A stretch of DNA of 64,000 bases, from the NCBI GenBank assembly GCA_029204225.1, contig CM055102.1, positions 43,638,476 to 43,702,475 on the forward strand. The letters are read 5' to 3'. The position numbers and the translations under genes are program-made. The notes under the pieces were generated by a model. The model saw only the letters and a list, made by a program, of their open reading frames with translations. It ran no database searches and was not told the origin of the DNA. Positions within the stretch are counted from its first letter, which is position 1; every line of letters starts with the position of its first letter. The stretch comes from Diphasiastrum complanatum. Lineage: Eukaryota > Streptophyta > Lycopodiopsida > Lycopodiales > Lycopodiaceae. Positions 31,231-42,563 of this stretch are shown piece after piece.

Positions 31231-32731
31231 AGCTCATTGGCAATCTCAAGCTAGTTCACTATGTACATTGAGTTTTTGTGATCCAAATGAAACCAAATCA
31301 ATTTCTACTTGTTTCTCAGGTTGAAGGCTGTACTGAAGCCTGTAGTACACACGTGTGGGCTCAGATTTCAATGTTGATCAATGCTTTTGATTGTTAATGC
31401 TTGTTGTTTGTCAAATTGCCAATCTAGATCAACTTTTTGATGACTAGTTTTTTGATAGATTGTCAAGCAAGCATCCAATCACTCTTGTGGATCTTTTGTA
31501 GATCCATTTATGGTCCTAAAGTACAGTACTTTCACATAGAGATCAAGCTCTTGTTTAGAGGAGGATGACATCCATGAATGCTTATTTTTTGGATCCTAGT
31601 GATAGGTTGAACAAATCAAACTATTCCATTTGAAAACTAAGAATGGAATCAATCCTTATAATGCAAGACCCTATGGATATAGTGAGTGGGGATGAGGATG
31701 AACCTATCCACCCTCAAGAATCTACTAAATACAAAAAGAGGTGCAAACCAATCCTTCATTGTATTAAAATAAATGTAGCCAATGAGCTCCTAAAAGAAGT
31801 AGGAGAATGTATCTCGGCCCAAGAGGCTTTGGAGTCCCTTCAAAAGGTTTATGAATCAAAGAACACTACAAGATTTCTTGTCTTAAAGCATCAAATCTTT
31901 CAATGTTACCAAAATAAATAGGAAAGTGCTCATTCATATGTTTTGAGGGTAAAGGAGTTGAACAAAGAACTTGCCTTTATAGGAGAGCCTGTAAAGGAAG
32001 ATGAGATTGTACAACTAATCTTGAATGGCCTTTGTGTAGATTACTCTAACTTGGTGCAAGGATATGCCATAATGGGCAAATTGCCCTCATTTGAAGACCT
32101 CCAAGGTGTCCTCATGGTCGAAGAAAGTAGGAGAGAACTCTTCAATGCAAGGATGGATAAGCTCTCTATCCATGATGGAGATGATAAAAAACTCTTCACC
32201 AAAGACAAGGGCAAAACCAAGAGCAAGAGAGCCACATTCAAGAAGGGTCAATCGAAGATTGAAGGTCAAGATGGATCTTCAACCTCCAAGCAAGACCAAG
32301 AAGGACAAGTCAAAGATCAAATGTTACTATTGTAGCAAGATGGGGCACTATTCCTCGGAATGCTTCAAGAGGAAGCAAGCACAAGGACAAGCAAACATCA
32401 ACCAAGACGAGGAAGAGAGTCCACATGATGACTCACTAATGATGTCCAGCTTTTCTTCATCAAGCTTCAAGGGGGAAGATCCATGGTAGATAGATAGTGG
32501 GGCAAGTTTCCACATGACAAGTAAAAGGGAGTACTTTTCGACTCTTTTGTCTTATGAAATACCTATCAAGTCTATTTATACAGTCAATGATGATATTGTA
32601 AGATAGAAGGTGTAGGTTCTATCCCCTTGTGCTTAGGATCTTCAAGAAAGGTCAATGTTGAAAAAGTCTTGTACATTCCTAGCCTCACGAAGAATCTACT
32701 TAGTGTTGGACAAATGGTTGATCATTAGAGA
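31231..32731 (+). mobile_element. Ty1/Copia element G, truncated both ends
   Basis: An LTR remnant (31,231 to about 31,540, same family as F), no primer site, then gag, zinc knuckle and the start of protease. Coding similarity stops at about 32,725 and unrelated sequence follows. Confidence 0.8.
31565..32724 (+). pseudogene. Copia Gag-protease remnant (element G)
   Basis: ATG 31,565 starts MTSMNAYFLDPSDRLNKSNY. A TGA at 31,634-31,636 replaces the Trp of SIWK, the same codon lost in element B. A second stop (31,919) follows CYQNK. The frame resumes SYVLRVKELNKELAFIGEPV, IMGKLPSFEDLQGVLMVEES and RMDKLSIHDGDD, then shifts near 32,290 to the frame with zinc knuckle CYYCSKMGHYSSEC and, past a TAG replacing Trp, IDSGASFHM of the protease. 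The last similarity is RKVNVEKVLYIPSLTKNLLS. Confidence 0.85.
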
Positions 32732-32895
32732 GAATTTGGCTTTGGAAAGGGCCCTATAAGGATTGCCACGTAGGATGACAATTATTTGGCAATGTAAAAT
32801 ACTAAAATTAAATCTTTTTCTGCCCGCAGTCTTGTCCACACAGTCTTCGCTGGTTAGCTATTATGTGCATAGTATAGTCTGTGGCTGAAAAAAAT
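32732..32895. other. Spacer before the long hairpin
   Basis: No gene or element is recognised. Includes GGGCCCTATAAGG and ordinary AT-rich sequence. Confidence 0.4.
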
Positions 32896-33258
32896 CATAA
32901 CTTTTGAACGGAAGCTCGGATTGAGACGATTACGGTGTCATTAGAAAGCCCTCGACTAGGCTTTTCAATGACACCCAAAATGATCCAGTTCCGAGCAACC
33001 GTGAAGAAGTTATGGCTAGTCAAAGCTTTGGTCGGTCAACGTGATATCTCTTTCAAGCGTAGTTGACCAGTTTGACCAACTGCGCTTGAAAGAGATATCA
33101 CGTTGACCCATAGTTGAGCGACCAAAACTTTGACTGGCCGTAACTTCTTCACGGTTGCTCGGAACTAGGTCATCTTGGGTGCCGTTGAAAAGCTCTCATC
33201 GAGGGCTTTCTAATGGCATCATAATCGTCTCAATCCGAGCTTCCATTCAAAAGTTATG
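32896..33258. repeat. 363-bp near-perfect hairpin (inverted repeat)
   Basis: The left arm 32,896-33,068 and right arm 33,074-33,258 are reverse complements at roughly 85-90% by eye, with one 11-base insertion in the right arm and a loop of only about 5 bases. Examples: GAAGCTCGGATTGAGACGAT pairs with ATCGTCTCAATCCGAGCTTC, and GTGATATCTCTTTCAAGCG with its complement near the loop. No open frame. Transcription through it would give a long double-stranded RNA suited to small-RNA production. It could be a foldback transposon or an inverted duplication of an LTR-like unit. Confidence 0.95.
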
Positions 33259-34316
33259 TTATTATTATTTTCTTTGTTGATTATTGAGCAGGGGAAGCTA
33301 TTCAGATCACCAATCTTAAGATCCATTTGGATTTGAGAAAACAACAAAAATTGGTCATTTCTGTCAGATTTGAACAAAAAAGAGACAAAATCATCATAAA
33401 ATTTGATAACCTTTTACCCTCTTACAAGAAACCTTCGCTGAGTTGTCAGAAGCTTCGGTTTCACTCATAGAACCTTCATATTGAAGGGCGAAGGCTAATT
33501 CCCAGCAAATTTGCAAAAACATCAGAAAAACCATAAGAAAACACCAAAATTGTCCAAGTCGGCAAAGAATAATACCAAAAATAGAAGGCCAAAGTGACTG
33601 TTCATCTAGTTGTTGGTAATCTTTTGTGGAAAGTTTAACACCTTTTTGCAAAAATATCAGTTCTTTGAGAAGAACCTTTGCCAGAGTCTATGTTAGTCCT
33701 ATTTACTATTTTTGATAATCAGTAAGTTGGGCGAACGTTTTTGTCAAGGCCATTTGCCTAAACCTTAGCTGACCCTTTTGAAGATTCTATTTATAATAAA
33801 TCATCATCTGAGAGTTCGACGAAGATTAAATTTATCAAGATCTTGTAGAAAGTCTATTTTAATCCTCGCCCAGCTGAGAAAATTGATTGTTTGCCTATAA
33901 GAACCTTCGCTAGTTCTACCCTAGCTTTATCTGAGTTAGATTTATTGTCTGTGAGTTCAACAAAGTTTATTTTATCCACATTTGTCAGAAAATAGCCAAA
34001 TCAGTGATTTTTTACCCAAAATAACAGTGAAAAACCTTCGTTGAGTCTACCTTCGCCCAAGAAACCTTCGCCTGTTCTATTTTAATGTTTTGATCTACTA
34101 GATCTAGCCTTTGTCAATTTTTTGAGTCATTCTGTTATATGTTGATAGCGATTCTAAAAAATCCCTATTTAGAAGTGTCGATCACTTGATCTTTTTCCTA
34201 AAAATTAGAAATCTGATTATTGTCAAATGATATAAGTTTTATAGATTTGATCTGAGATAGGATTTGATTGAAAAATCTAGATCCAATGTCATTATCTAAT
34301 TGAATTGATTCACAAT
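33259..34316. other. Non-coding region rich in CCTTCG motifs
   Basis: No gene. ACCTTCGC-like motifs recur (about 33,430, 33,474, 33,674, 33,902, 34,032, 34,050, 34,062), often followed by TGAG or TAGTTCTA. It may be the LTR and leader of the Gypsy element whose gag starts at 34,317, but no LTR ends or primer site were found. Confidence 0.45.
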
Positions 34317-35430
34317 GGATGTTCCACCGATGATTGTTAGAAGGTCACCTCGATAAGAGATTCCAAAGTATAATGGGCTATCTGATCCTGTCAGATTTCT
34401 CAAAATCTATTCTAAAGGTGAGGTATATGACGAAGTTTTTCCGCAGGATAAACTTAAGCTATTTTCGATGGCCTTAACTGGAGCTACACAAGATTGGGAA
34501 ATAGAACGTGCAGATTGGGAAGCTGTAAAACAAGCCCTTATCACAAAATTTAAACCTCAAAAATTTATGAAAAATCCTTTTCTCCTTTTAGATAATATTG
34601 GGATGGGAAAGAGAGAAGGGGTACAAGACTATATTGAACGGGTTAAACATGTGTTTTTTGGCAGGTCTACCTAAGAGGATTAGGCACGAGCTGAAACGTC
34701 ATAATGAATATACGTATTTACAAAATGCTATGGACGATGTGATACGAGAGGGGGATGAAGATTCTGATGATGAACCGAATATTGGAATGTTACCATATAC
34801 AGCGGAGCAAATCACTACTACATCCACCACTATTGCATCCACGAATATTAATGCTATTGCGGAATTGATGATCAATGAGATCGAAAAATTTGGTCAAAAG
34901 CAGCAGATGCAAGTTGATAAGATGCAGTCTCAGTTTGACGAGAACCTGAAAGCTTTGTAAGAAGTGCAAGCTCAGAGTAGCAAAGCAACGTAAAAGTTCG
35001 CTAAGACCTTTCCTAGTCGAAAAAATGGCTAGTGTTCAATTTGTGCGAAAAATCACACCATGAACGAATGTCCAACATTGAAACAACGAATGACGAATAC
35101 TATTCATTATATGTGCAATTCCGGGACACGAAACAACCTTTTGCTCGTTTAATTCTCAAATTATTCAGCAAAGGTATGTTAAGCTTCAATATCGGGAACC
35201 TACTACCTATATGAGACCTGATCCTAAGAACAAGGCTCCAACTTTACCCTTGGATTTCCTGAACGACCAACTTTGCCAACTCCACAAGCTCCTCCTGCTA
35301 ATCTATTGGAACCAAAACTTTATAGTAGTGGTAATGAACAATGGAATCACAGTAATGATCAAGAGATTGGTCCTTTAGAGCAGTATGCTATCTATGCTGC
35401 CGCGCAAACATACAATTTCATAAGCTTTAA
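34317..35430 (+). pseudogene. Gypsy Gag remnant
   Basis: From ATG 34,317 (MDVPPMIVRRSPR, then a stop) the frame resumes IPKYNGLSDPVRFLKIYSK, KLFSMALTGATQDWE, VKQALITKFKPQKF and GVQDYIERVKHV. This is the retrotransposon gag capsid region (PF03732-like: W.....L...F..). A shift near 34,655 leads to LPKRIRHELKRHNEYTYLQN and an acidic linker to 34,960. Beyond it a degraded CSICAKNHTMNEC zinc-knuckle-like motif lies near 35,040 and a proline-rich piece (TPQAPPANLLEPKLY) to about 35,430. No protease or pol follows. Non-functional. Confidence 0.75.
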
Positions 35431-38051
35431 TCTCAATAGCATTCATGCTTCACATTGGAAAGTTTATTTTTGTTTTCCACATAAATTGTGTTTATAAGTT
35501 TCTAGCACATGGAAAGTCTGTGTTCACATTTGACTTGTTTATTGAAGAGGGATTATTTGAATGAATGCCAAGTCAACACACATATTTATAACCCTATGGA
35601 TTATCTAATCAAAAGTTTTGATAATCATAAGCATCCAACTCCACTGCTTCAAAAAAGGACCTAGTTGGCCAATAGGATGGTTTATACAAACAACTTGTAA
35701 GTATTTATAGCTTGCAACAAAGATACAAGTATGTTGCAAAATTTATTCCATCCCATTCTTACCAACTAAAAGTTTAAGCTTTCTTGCCAATTCCATGTGA
35801 CATGTTATAAAGTCCACGTGCCTGAAACATTTGACAATTTGAGAAATTTATTATTCTCCCTCACACAATAAAAATAATCGCAAAATGAATATGATGAACA
35901 TTGAACATGATAAAAAAAGGATAGGGCACAAATTTGCAACGTTGGGTCATTGCGTACAGGCACTAAATAAGACCTTAATATTTTCTAATATTAATGTTAG
36001 AAACATGCACCTCCTAAAACATAGAGAATGCCTTTTGTGAATATTATTGGATAAAAGAAAATAAAAGGCATACAGGCCAAATAAGCTAAATTCAAGATCA
36101 AAAACATCTTGATTAAATACAAGTTGCATTTTAAAAATGTTCTACGACAAAGCATTTTACAAATATATGCATTACAAAGTAAACATGCAATCAATAAGGT
36201 CTATGTAGATGACCAACAAATATTATCATATATAGATAGTTGTGGTAAAAATGGAGCACTTAGAAGCTTGAATCAAACATTCGAAAAACAAAGAATTTGA
36301 AGGTTAGATGCTTCTTGAAGGTTATGTGCTCATATGAGAACTTCCTTTTTCTTTAACACATTATTCTACAATGATTTTAATAATTAATAAGCAACATTTG
36401 AATCTATGCTAGCTCAATTTGAATCATCAATAAGCAAATGCTAGCTGTTTGAATAATTAATAAGCAGCCTTTGAATATATGTTAGTTCATCACTTAAGCA
36501 CAAACTTGCTTACATATGCTTTGTCCCTCTAAATCGACATCTAAATTTACCACATAATTTTTGAAAATGCAACTAAGTTGGCCTTAACACACTAAACTCT
36601 ACTTTGGCATCACATATGATTCCTTGAAATCAAGAGATCATGCATTGTACACTTGATTCACTCTTCATATTTTTTCAAAAAAGGTATAATCTCGCAAATA
36701 TCTTCTCATTTAACCGATACGAAAATATTGCAATATACGAACTTAGATGTGAAGCTATATACAACTGTTGTTCTAAGAGCTTGGCACTTATTTACAAGAT
36801 GGACAGAATTTGTACACAAGCTAAAAGTTACGCATAGAACTATAAGCTTTTGTGCAAAATCCATAGCAAATATGTCAATGGTAAGCCTAGCATAGTAAAT
36901 GACAACGAAAAGGAGACATGCAATTTCCAACCTTATAGAGTCCAAACCACAAACACAAATACATAGGTCAAAATGAGAAAGATAACAGGGAATGTGAGAT
37001 TAAAGATTGAGTGCACCATAAAATTGAGTTCTATAAACAAATTACCCTCTTGTTATTTATTGATTTACTTGGTTTTTCATCAAAGCTATTATTTTCCAAC
37101 AAAAGCAACTACCATTGCAGGTTGGCTCAACCGACAAAGTGAGAGCCTTATTGAAAAACAAAATAAGTAAAGAATATCAAGAATATCTTTCAAAGTATGG
37201 AACATTCTATAAAAAAATCACGTCACTTAAAACTATGCAACATGATATAATGTCATAATCTTGGTAGGTAATCATTGAGAAAGCAAGGTCTAGATCCAGT
37301 TGAGGCGTCCAAAGTAACTAAAGGGGCTCATGCAGAATTTTTCAGCCACAACAAATTCCCTCCCTCACGTAAATGAAGTTTGAACTCTGGAAAAGAATGC
37401 AATCCTCGGAAAATTATGATAGCATTTGTGGGGATGCAGCAAAAATTCATCCGTGTTTTTTTTCAAAAGATTTATGCAGATCATTGTAATCTGAAGGTAG
37501 ATAATGAGTTCTAAAAGGGACGTGTCCTCGGTATACCAGCAGATTATGAATATTGAAATCCATAAAATTCTTTTCAAAGATTCATAAAGAAGTTTTAGAA
37601 ATCTACAAGTGCAGCCAATTAAAGAAATCAGCCGTAAATGAATAAGATCTGAATCGATGGACCATTCATAAGACGCCGGTTTCGTCCAGTTTGACGAAGA
37701 AAATATTCGCATCCAACAACATAATAATTAAAAAAAGCACAAAACCTTTATTGATCCATTTCAGAAAACAGGCAGTCATTATTTGTGAAATGTTGGCTTG
37801 GCATCCAAAGTTTCTTTGGTCCCAGGTTCGAGCCTCCCCTTGGAAACCAAGAAGCATTATTTGTGAAATACAGTACACGTTTGTAGGCCACTCAAACTAA
37901 CCAGTATGCTGATCCGATCAGAAAACTAGATATATTACCTTCAAAGAAAAGATTGTCTTTGAACAATCTGATGAGAATATGAAGATTCAATGCTTTCAAA
38001 ATTAGATTAGGTTATTTATCGAAAGCAAAAGCCAGAAGGCTAGAAACGTAC
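35431..38051. other. AT-rich region, no gene recognised
   Basis: No family motif on either strand. It lies downstream of the COX7a exon (minus strand) and should contain its intron and remaining exon, but I could not find a stretch coding the expected short C-terminus. A tRNA-like B-box sequence (GGTTCGAGCC, near 37,825) is isolated. Confidence 0.4.
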
Positions 38052-38210
38052 CAACATGGCACTGGTGAGCGCAACCAGCGTGAGAGGAACATACACGGAA
38101 GCGACCTTGTCAAAAGGACCTTTCAAATGCGTGAGACGATGAACAGAATGAAAGTAGCGCTGCTTCTGCACCACGTACTCGGATGCTGCTTCGCCAGCAA
38201 TTCGAGCCAT
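38052..38210 (-). CDS. Cytochrome c oxidase subunit 7a-like, first coding exon
   Basis: ATG at 38,210-38,208 opens a 53-codon exon ending at a good donor (TTG then GTACGT, intron from 38,051), phase 0. It reads MARIAGEAASEYVVQKQRYF, then HSVHRLTHLKGPFDKVASVY and VPLTLVALTSAML. The core K-Q-x-x-F-x-S-...-H/T-x-L-K-G-P-x-D-K-x-x-S-V matches the plant COX7a family (complex IV, mitochondrial inner membrane). A hydrophobic segment starts at VYVPLTLVALTSAML. Plant members are about 65-70 residues, so one short last exon (about 15 codons, usually ending GIGKKE-like) is expected below 38,052 but was not found. The upstream DNA on this strand is GA-rich (AAGAAGAAGAAGAT), a typical plant 5' leader. Start choice: the first ATG giving the family N-terminus. 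Confidence 0.8.
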
Positions 38211-38401
38211 TGTCTCTCTATATCTCTTCCTACGCAAAGCAACACAAATGATCTTCTTCTTCTTCTTGTTTCTAGCAATGCTGCAGCAGCGATCAGACGA
38301 GAGAGTGCAAAACGCGAAAGAGGGATAAAAGCTCTGCTACAAAGCCCTCAAGATACCTTACTTATCTGCCACGTACCGATGTATTGGGGTCAAGGAGATC
38401 C

Positions 38402-38427
38402 ACCGTCGGATCTCTTGATCCGACGGT
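38402..38427. repeat. Perfect 11-bp-stem palindrome upstream of COX7a
   Basis: ACCGTCGGATC, loop TCTT, GATCCGACGGT. It lies about 190 bp upstream of the COX7a ATG, in the likely promoter. It could be a regulatory site or the tip of a small inverted-repeat element. Confidence 0.9.
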
Positions 38428-38764
38428 ATGAGACAGAGCTGTGTCTGTAATTAATCACCCTGGAGAAAGTGGATTTGCCAATGGAGGAGGAGGTGAGAAA
38501 CCTGTCTATTCATTTTCTTAGGCATTACAGTTGTTACAATTTTGTCCTATACCCGAGTTTCAATTCTTGGCTTAGGCAGATAGCCACGTGGCATGTTCTC
38601 GAGTGTAGGATTACATGAAAATCAAAGGCTATGATTTCATAGCTAGTAACTCGTAAATAGAAAGTTCTGCAAAAACATAGGAGTGGAGTTTTTGTGTTCG
38701 ATCTATTGCAGGTTTTTTTGTTTTTCAATGCCCTGCTGCATGCAAAATCTTTTCTTTTGATACA

Positions 38765-38965
38765 AAAGCATTGGAGAGGTGAACGTTAGCAGCACAGGAC
38801 AGGAGCGGAGTTTGCATGTTGTTGAGGTGGACGTTGGCAGCATGGGAGGGGAGTTTGCATGCTGTTTTTCTGTTGTTGGCAAGAAAGGCAGCGAAACAGC
38901 TACGTTTTTTTTTTTCATACAAAACTGGTGGAGAAGTACACGTCGGCAGCAAAGGAGGGAGCCTT
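38765..38965 (+). repeat. Short diverged direct repeats
   Basis: Three loose copies of a motif like GGTGGACGTTGGCAGCA followed by GGAG (near 38,777, 38,823 and 38,931); the first two also share GGAGTTTGCATG. A poly-T run (38,905-38,916) lies between. No gene is supported here. Confidence 0.6.
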
Positions 38966-41900
38966 GACCTGCTGATTGCCCCCACGTTGTATAAATTTCA
39001 GCTATTAGTTTTGCGAAGACATTCTGGTATCACGTTTGAACTGCATCTCATTGCTACTGCATTCATCTTGCTTGCATGTCATCGCTACTCTGACTCTGCA
39101 TTCATTCATCAATACGCACAAGTGCATTGCCCGAGTCTAAACAAGAGGTATAAACAATGCCACAAAGCTGCAAAATACGCAAACCCTCAGGTTACATTTT
39201 TTATTGAGCTTCTGAGATGGGAAGGCGTTCTAATTTCTTTGCAATATATTCAACCGTCGGGCTTTGGCTTTGTCTAAATCGGCTCATAGAAAGTTGAAAA
39301 GGCTGAAGATCAAGGAAGCTCCAGGCTGCTAGACGTGGGATGACATCTGCTCTTAATTGCGATCAGCAAGAGTATGATGCTGGTGTAGATTGGCAGATGC
39401 AGATGGACAATTCTGGTGCTACTGCAAGTAGCTGATATAGCTGCCATGGCTTCTTAGACGTGATGTTAGACGTGCATGAAGACTCCGTCAGTCTTTGTAG
39501 AGTGATCCAGCAACAATTGATAATGAGCAAGCGAGTGCTGTTATTGAGCCTAAGATGATTAGGAGAGAACATTCATTGATACATGATGATGAAGATTTCA
39601 TTTTTTGATAAATGATGAAACAAACAGAATTCTTTTTAACAAAAAGTCATACATCTTCATCTGCATTCTGCACACTCACTATAGTGCTAATAGAGACCTT
39701 GTGATCTGTTCTTTCTCTCTGCATGTAGTGTGTCATTACAATTTTGTGGAGAGGTTTATTGGGTGGTTGCTTTTTCATCTTTATTTGTCTTCCTCTTCTA
39801 CATCATTTCCTTTGTTAGCGAACACGTCACTCTATTTATTGCTTGCTTTTTCCGAGAGCAAGACCTATCCTTTGATCGCACGGACACAGGCCCCAATAAC
39901 TGGATCAAGCATTTCAGGAGCTCAATTCAATTTTTCCAACACATTTAAAGAAGAGGACGAAAAACAAGACGAAGTATTCAAGATGGCCGGTAGTGGAGCT
40001 TTGCATCGCAGGAGAGCATTTGCATTTTGAGCAAGATAATGGATCGATGCATGTGGGCACTTCTGTCTAGCCCTACTCTCTGCCTCTTGCCAAATGGATG
40101 TAGCAACAGATTCTTCAGCTTCGCAATACTCAGGATGGTTATCAACAATTCTGCCTGAAAGTAATGGGAAAGCGAGGCATGGAGCTTGATGTAGGGGCTT
40201 GAATATTAGTCTTCTCATAGACATACCTGTTTTGTTACCAACACTCAAGCGAAATGTGAAGAAAAACATGTTGGCCACATCCTTGACGAGGGTAAAGCTG
40301 ATTGCAAGGCTGGGAAGATGAAGATAGGGCAATTGTGTTGGGAGAACATGAAGCAGATTGAAGTCACCAAGCCCTAATTTGCTTATATTATTGTCGCTAA
40401 TGTTGTGTATCTGGAGAATAAAATGGAGACTCTTTTGTCCACAATTTACTCTCTTGTTTTCTCTTCCTCTCTATTGCTCTTTCTCCTTAGGGGTTTTTTA
40501 AAACTTTGTCATCTTTTAGATTCAAAAAACCTGATTTCTTTTTAGTGTTTACAATATTGTCCTATGCCTAAGTTCAACCCATTTTCTCAAAGACAATAGC
40601 CATGTGGCATATTGTAGAGCTTTTGTAGTTCTTGTGGCAAGCATCTACAGCTTGAATCATTTCCAAATTGTACAAGCATCTTAATAAAATAGACAACAGA
40701 TCAGCTTGTAAGTATGACTAATGGAAGCTTATATGTGCATATACATGACCTAAATTTGTCAATTTACTATGCTTCTATACTAACGATTGTTTTCAAAGCA
40801 AAAAACCATTGTTTGAAAGAACATTGAGCAAGCTTTGTACACTATTTGAGATGTTTCAAGGCAATTTGCAAATCACAACTTCAAATTTCATTTTTCATAT
40901 TGCATTGGCGTTTGGGAGAAAGGCGAACTCCTAGTTTATAAAATTGAGAGGGAAATTGCCACCTCTTCTTTTGCCATATTACATTTGATCAAAAAGATGG
41001 CTCTCTAACAACTAACTTTTTTTTAACAAACACTAACATTGTGGAAAGATCTCAAATATTTTACAATGTTCTTTCAAACAATGATTTTTTATTCTATATT
41101 TATGAAAAGAATGTTTTCCTCAACAAGAATAATATATTTAGACTTAATCAACCTTGTCATTAGCAATCTAAATTAGCTAGAAGATATAGCAACTATCAAC
41201 TATTTCAGTTTGGACATCGTTCTTAATTATTGCCACTTCGAATGTCTTGATTGCTTTGAAAAATTTTAAGAACACATGAACATCTAATTCTTGTAATTAC
41301 CAAATACTTGATTGCATGTCTCTTTTCGGCAATGACAATTCTCTCTTTAATAGAGACAGATTATGCTATTGTATATAGTTCTTTGCTATTTTTTTTTCTT
41401 TTTCAAAAAACTACTTCTATTTAACTACAATACAAGATATCAAACATGTGTGACGAGTACGAAATTTACTTCAGAAAGGTAAAATTTGTAAACATTTTCT
41501 TTGTTGAGATGTTAGATAAATCATATGCCTTTAATGTCATTGAAATGAACTCAAGATAGTAAACCACAATAATTCTTTCACTGGGTATTTGCATATGTCA
41601 ACTTCAAAACAATAGTTGCCTACAATTATTAAGACATGAAAGCGAACACAAAAAGCAAATGGCAAAGAACTCACCTACCGATTGTTTTGATGCTTTTCAA
41701 CACCTTCAAATAGTTAACATTTACCACAATGACACAAACTAATAAAGAATTGTTATTATATCTAGTGAAGCACATTGACTCAAGCTATACGGACATGCTT
41801 CACCACAACATCTTATCAGTACTGCATACAATTCAATTGCCTTTAAAATTTCTATTCAATTTGAATTAGGACAAGATTGCGTAGCTAGTTTATATTTTGT

Positions 41901-42304
41901 TGTTTTTGTTTTTTTGCATTACTTTGTATGATTATAATTGAGTATTTTTTACATTTAATCTTTGGGCCTGCATTGCAATTTGCAAAGGTAGAGTTTTGTG
42001 TTGAAGTGGTCAACATATGAATTTTGCGACAAGCCTTGAAACCATACTTTTGCTTCGGATAATAAGAAAGGAAATGCTATGATCACTTTGAGATTTTAAT
42101 GAAGGCAAAACTAGCAAATAAAATGCCATAATCCCGTATCTGTCTAGTCCCAGACCGTATCTGTCTAATCCTGAACCGTATATCACTCCTCACAAAAATA
42201 CACTAAACAAAAAACAAAACAGAAAGAGAAAGACACGCTGTTTTTGTTGTTCACGATCATCCCTTTACGTTTTTTTTTTTTGTATATTTGGATTCTTGAT
42301 CCGA
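38966..42304. other. Region without recognised genes
   Basis: AT-rich with scattered open stretches. A 136-codon minus frame (40,332-39,922) containing NHPEYCEAEESVATSIWQEA looks protein-like, but I recognise no family and see no clear splice sites. The plus strand over the same stretch ends MAGSGALHRRRAFAF. Nothing else is supported. Confidence 0.35.
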
Positions 42305-42433
42305 TCAATTCAGCACAGAATCAATCAACTCAGCCCCTTCGGATGAGATAGTAATGTCTATTGGCAAATTCATAATGAGCGTTGATGCTTCTATTGTATC
42401 AGAATCAGCGGACTTGTTGGATCTCTGTGGATC
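42305..42433 (-). CDS. Possible terminal exon, gene unassigned
   Basis: On the minus strand an acceptor (TTTTCTGTAAGCAG) is followed by 42 codons and TGA (42,307-42,305): DPQRSNKSADSDTIEASTLI, then MNLPIDITISSEGAELIDSV and LN. The even hydrophobic and acidic spacing and exact acceptor suggest a real last exon. I do not recognise it and could not identify the upstream exons; a foldback (42,454-42,563) lies just beyond the acceptor, inside the putative intron. Confidence 0.4.
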   Translation of the reverse strand, partial: DPQRSNKSADSDTIEASTLIMNLPIDITISSEGAELIDSVLN

Positions 42434-42453
42434 CTGCTTACAGAAAAGTGATA

Positions 42454-42563
42454 ATAATGTCAGATAGTGGGCATGTAGGGGCACATTATCAAGTTTTTTT
42501 GGGGGCTCGCCTCCCCAAAAACTCGTAACTTGCCCCTACGAGGCCCGTTATCTAATACATAAT
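42454..42563. repeat. 110-bp foldback, MITE-like
   Basis: Nested complementary blocks: ATAATGTCAGATAGTGGGC with GCCCGTTATCTAATACATAAT, GTAGGGGCA with TGCCCCTAC, and AGTTTTTTTGGGG with TCCCCAAAAACT, loop near CTCGC. Compact hairpin typical of a MITE or a small-RNA precursor. Confidence 0.85.

Noticed and set aside
37780-37850. tRNA or SINE signal around GGTTCGAGCC
   Set aside because: Only the B-box-like decamer is present; no A box at the right distance, no cloverleaf and no poly-A or repeat ends.
39605-40332. Overlapping ORFs on both strands (MAGSGALHRRRAFAF; NHPEYCEAEESVATSIWQEA)
   Set aside because: Protein-like words on both strands but no recognised domain, start context or splice frame; left as unassigned.
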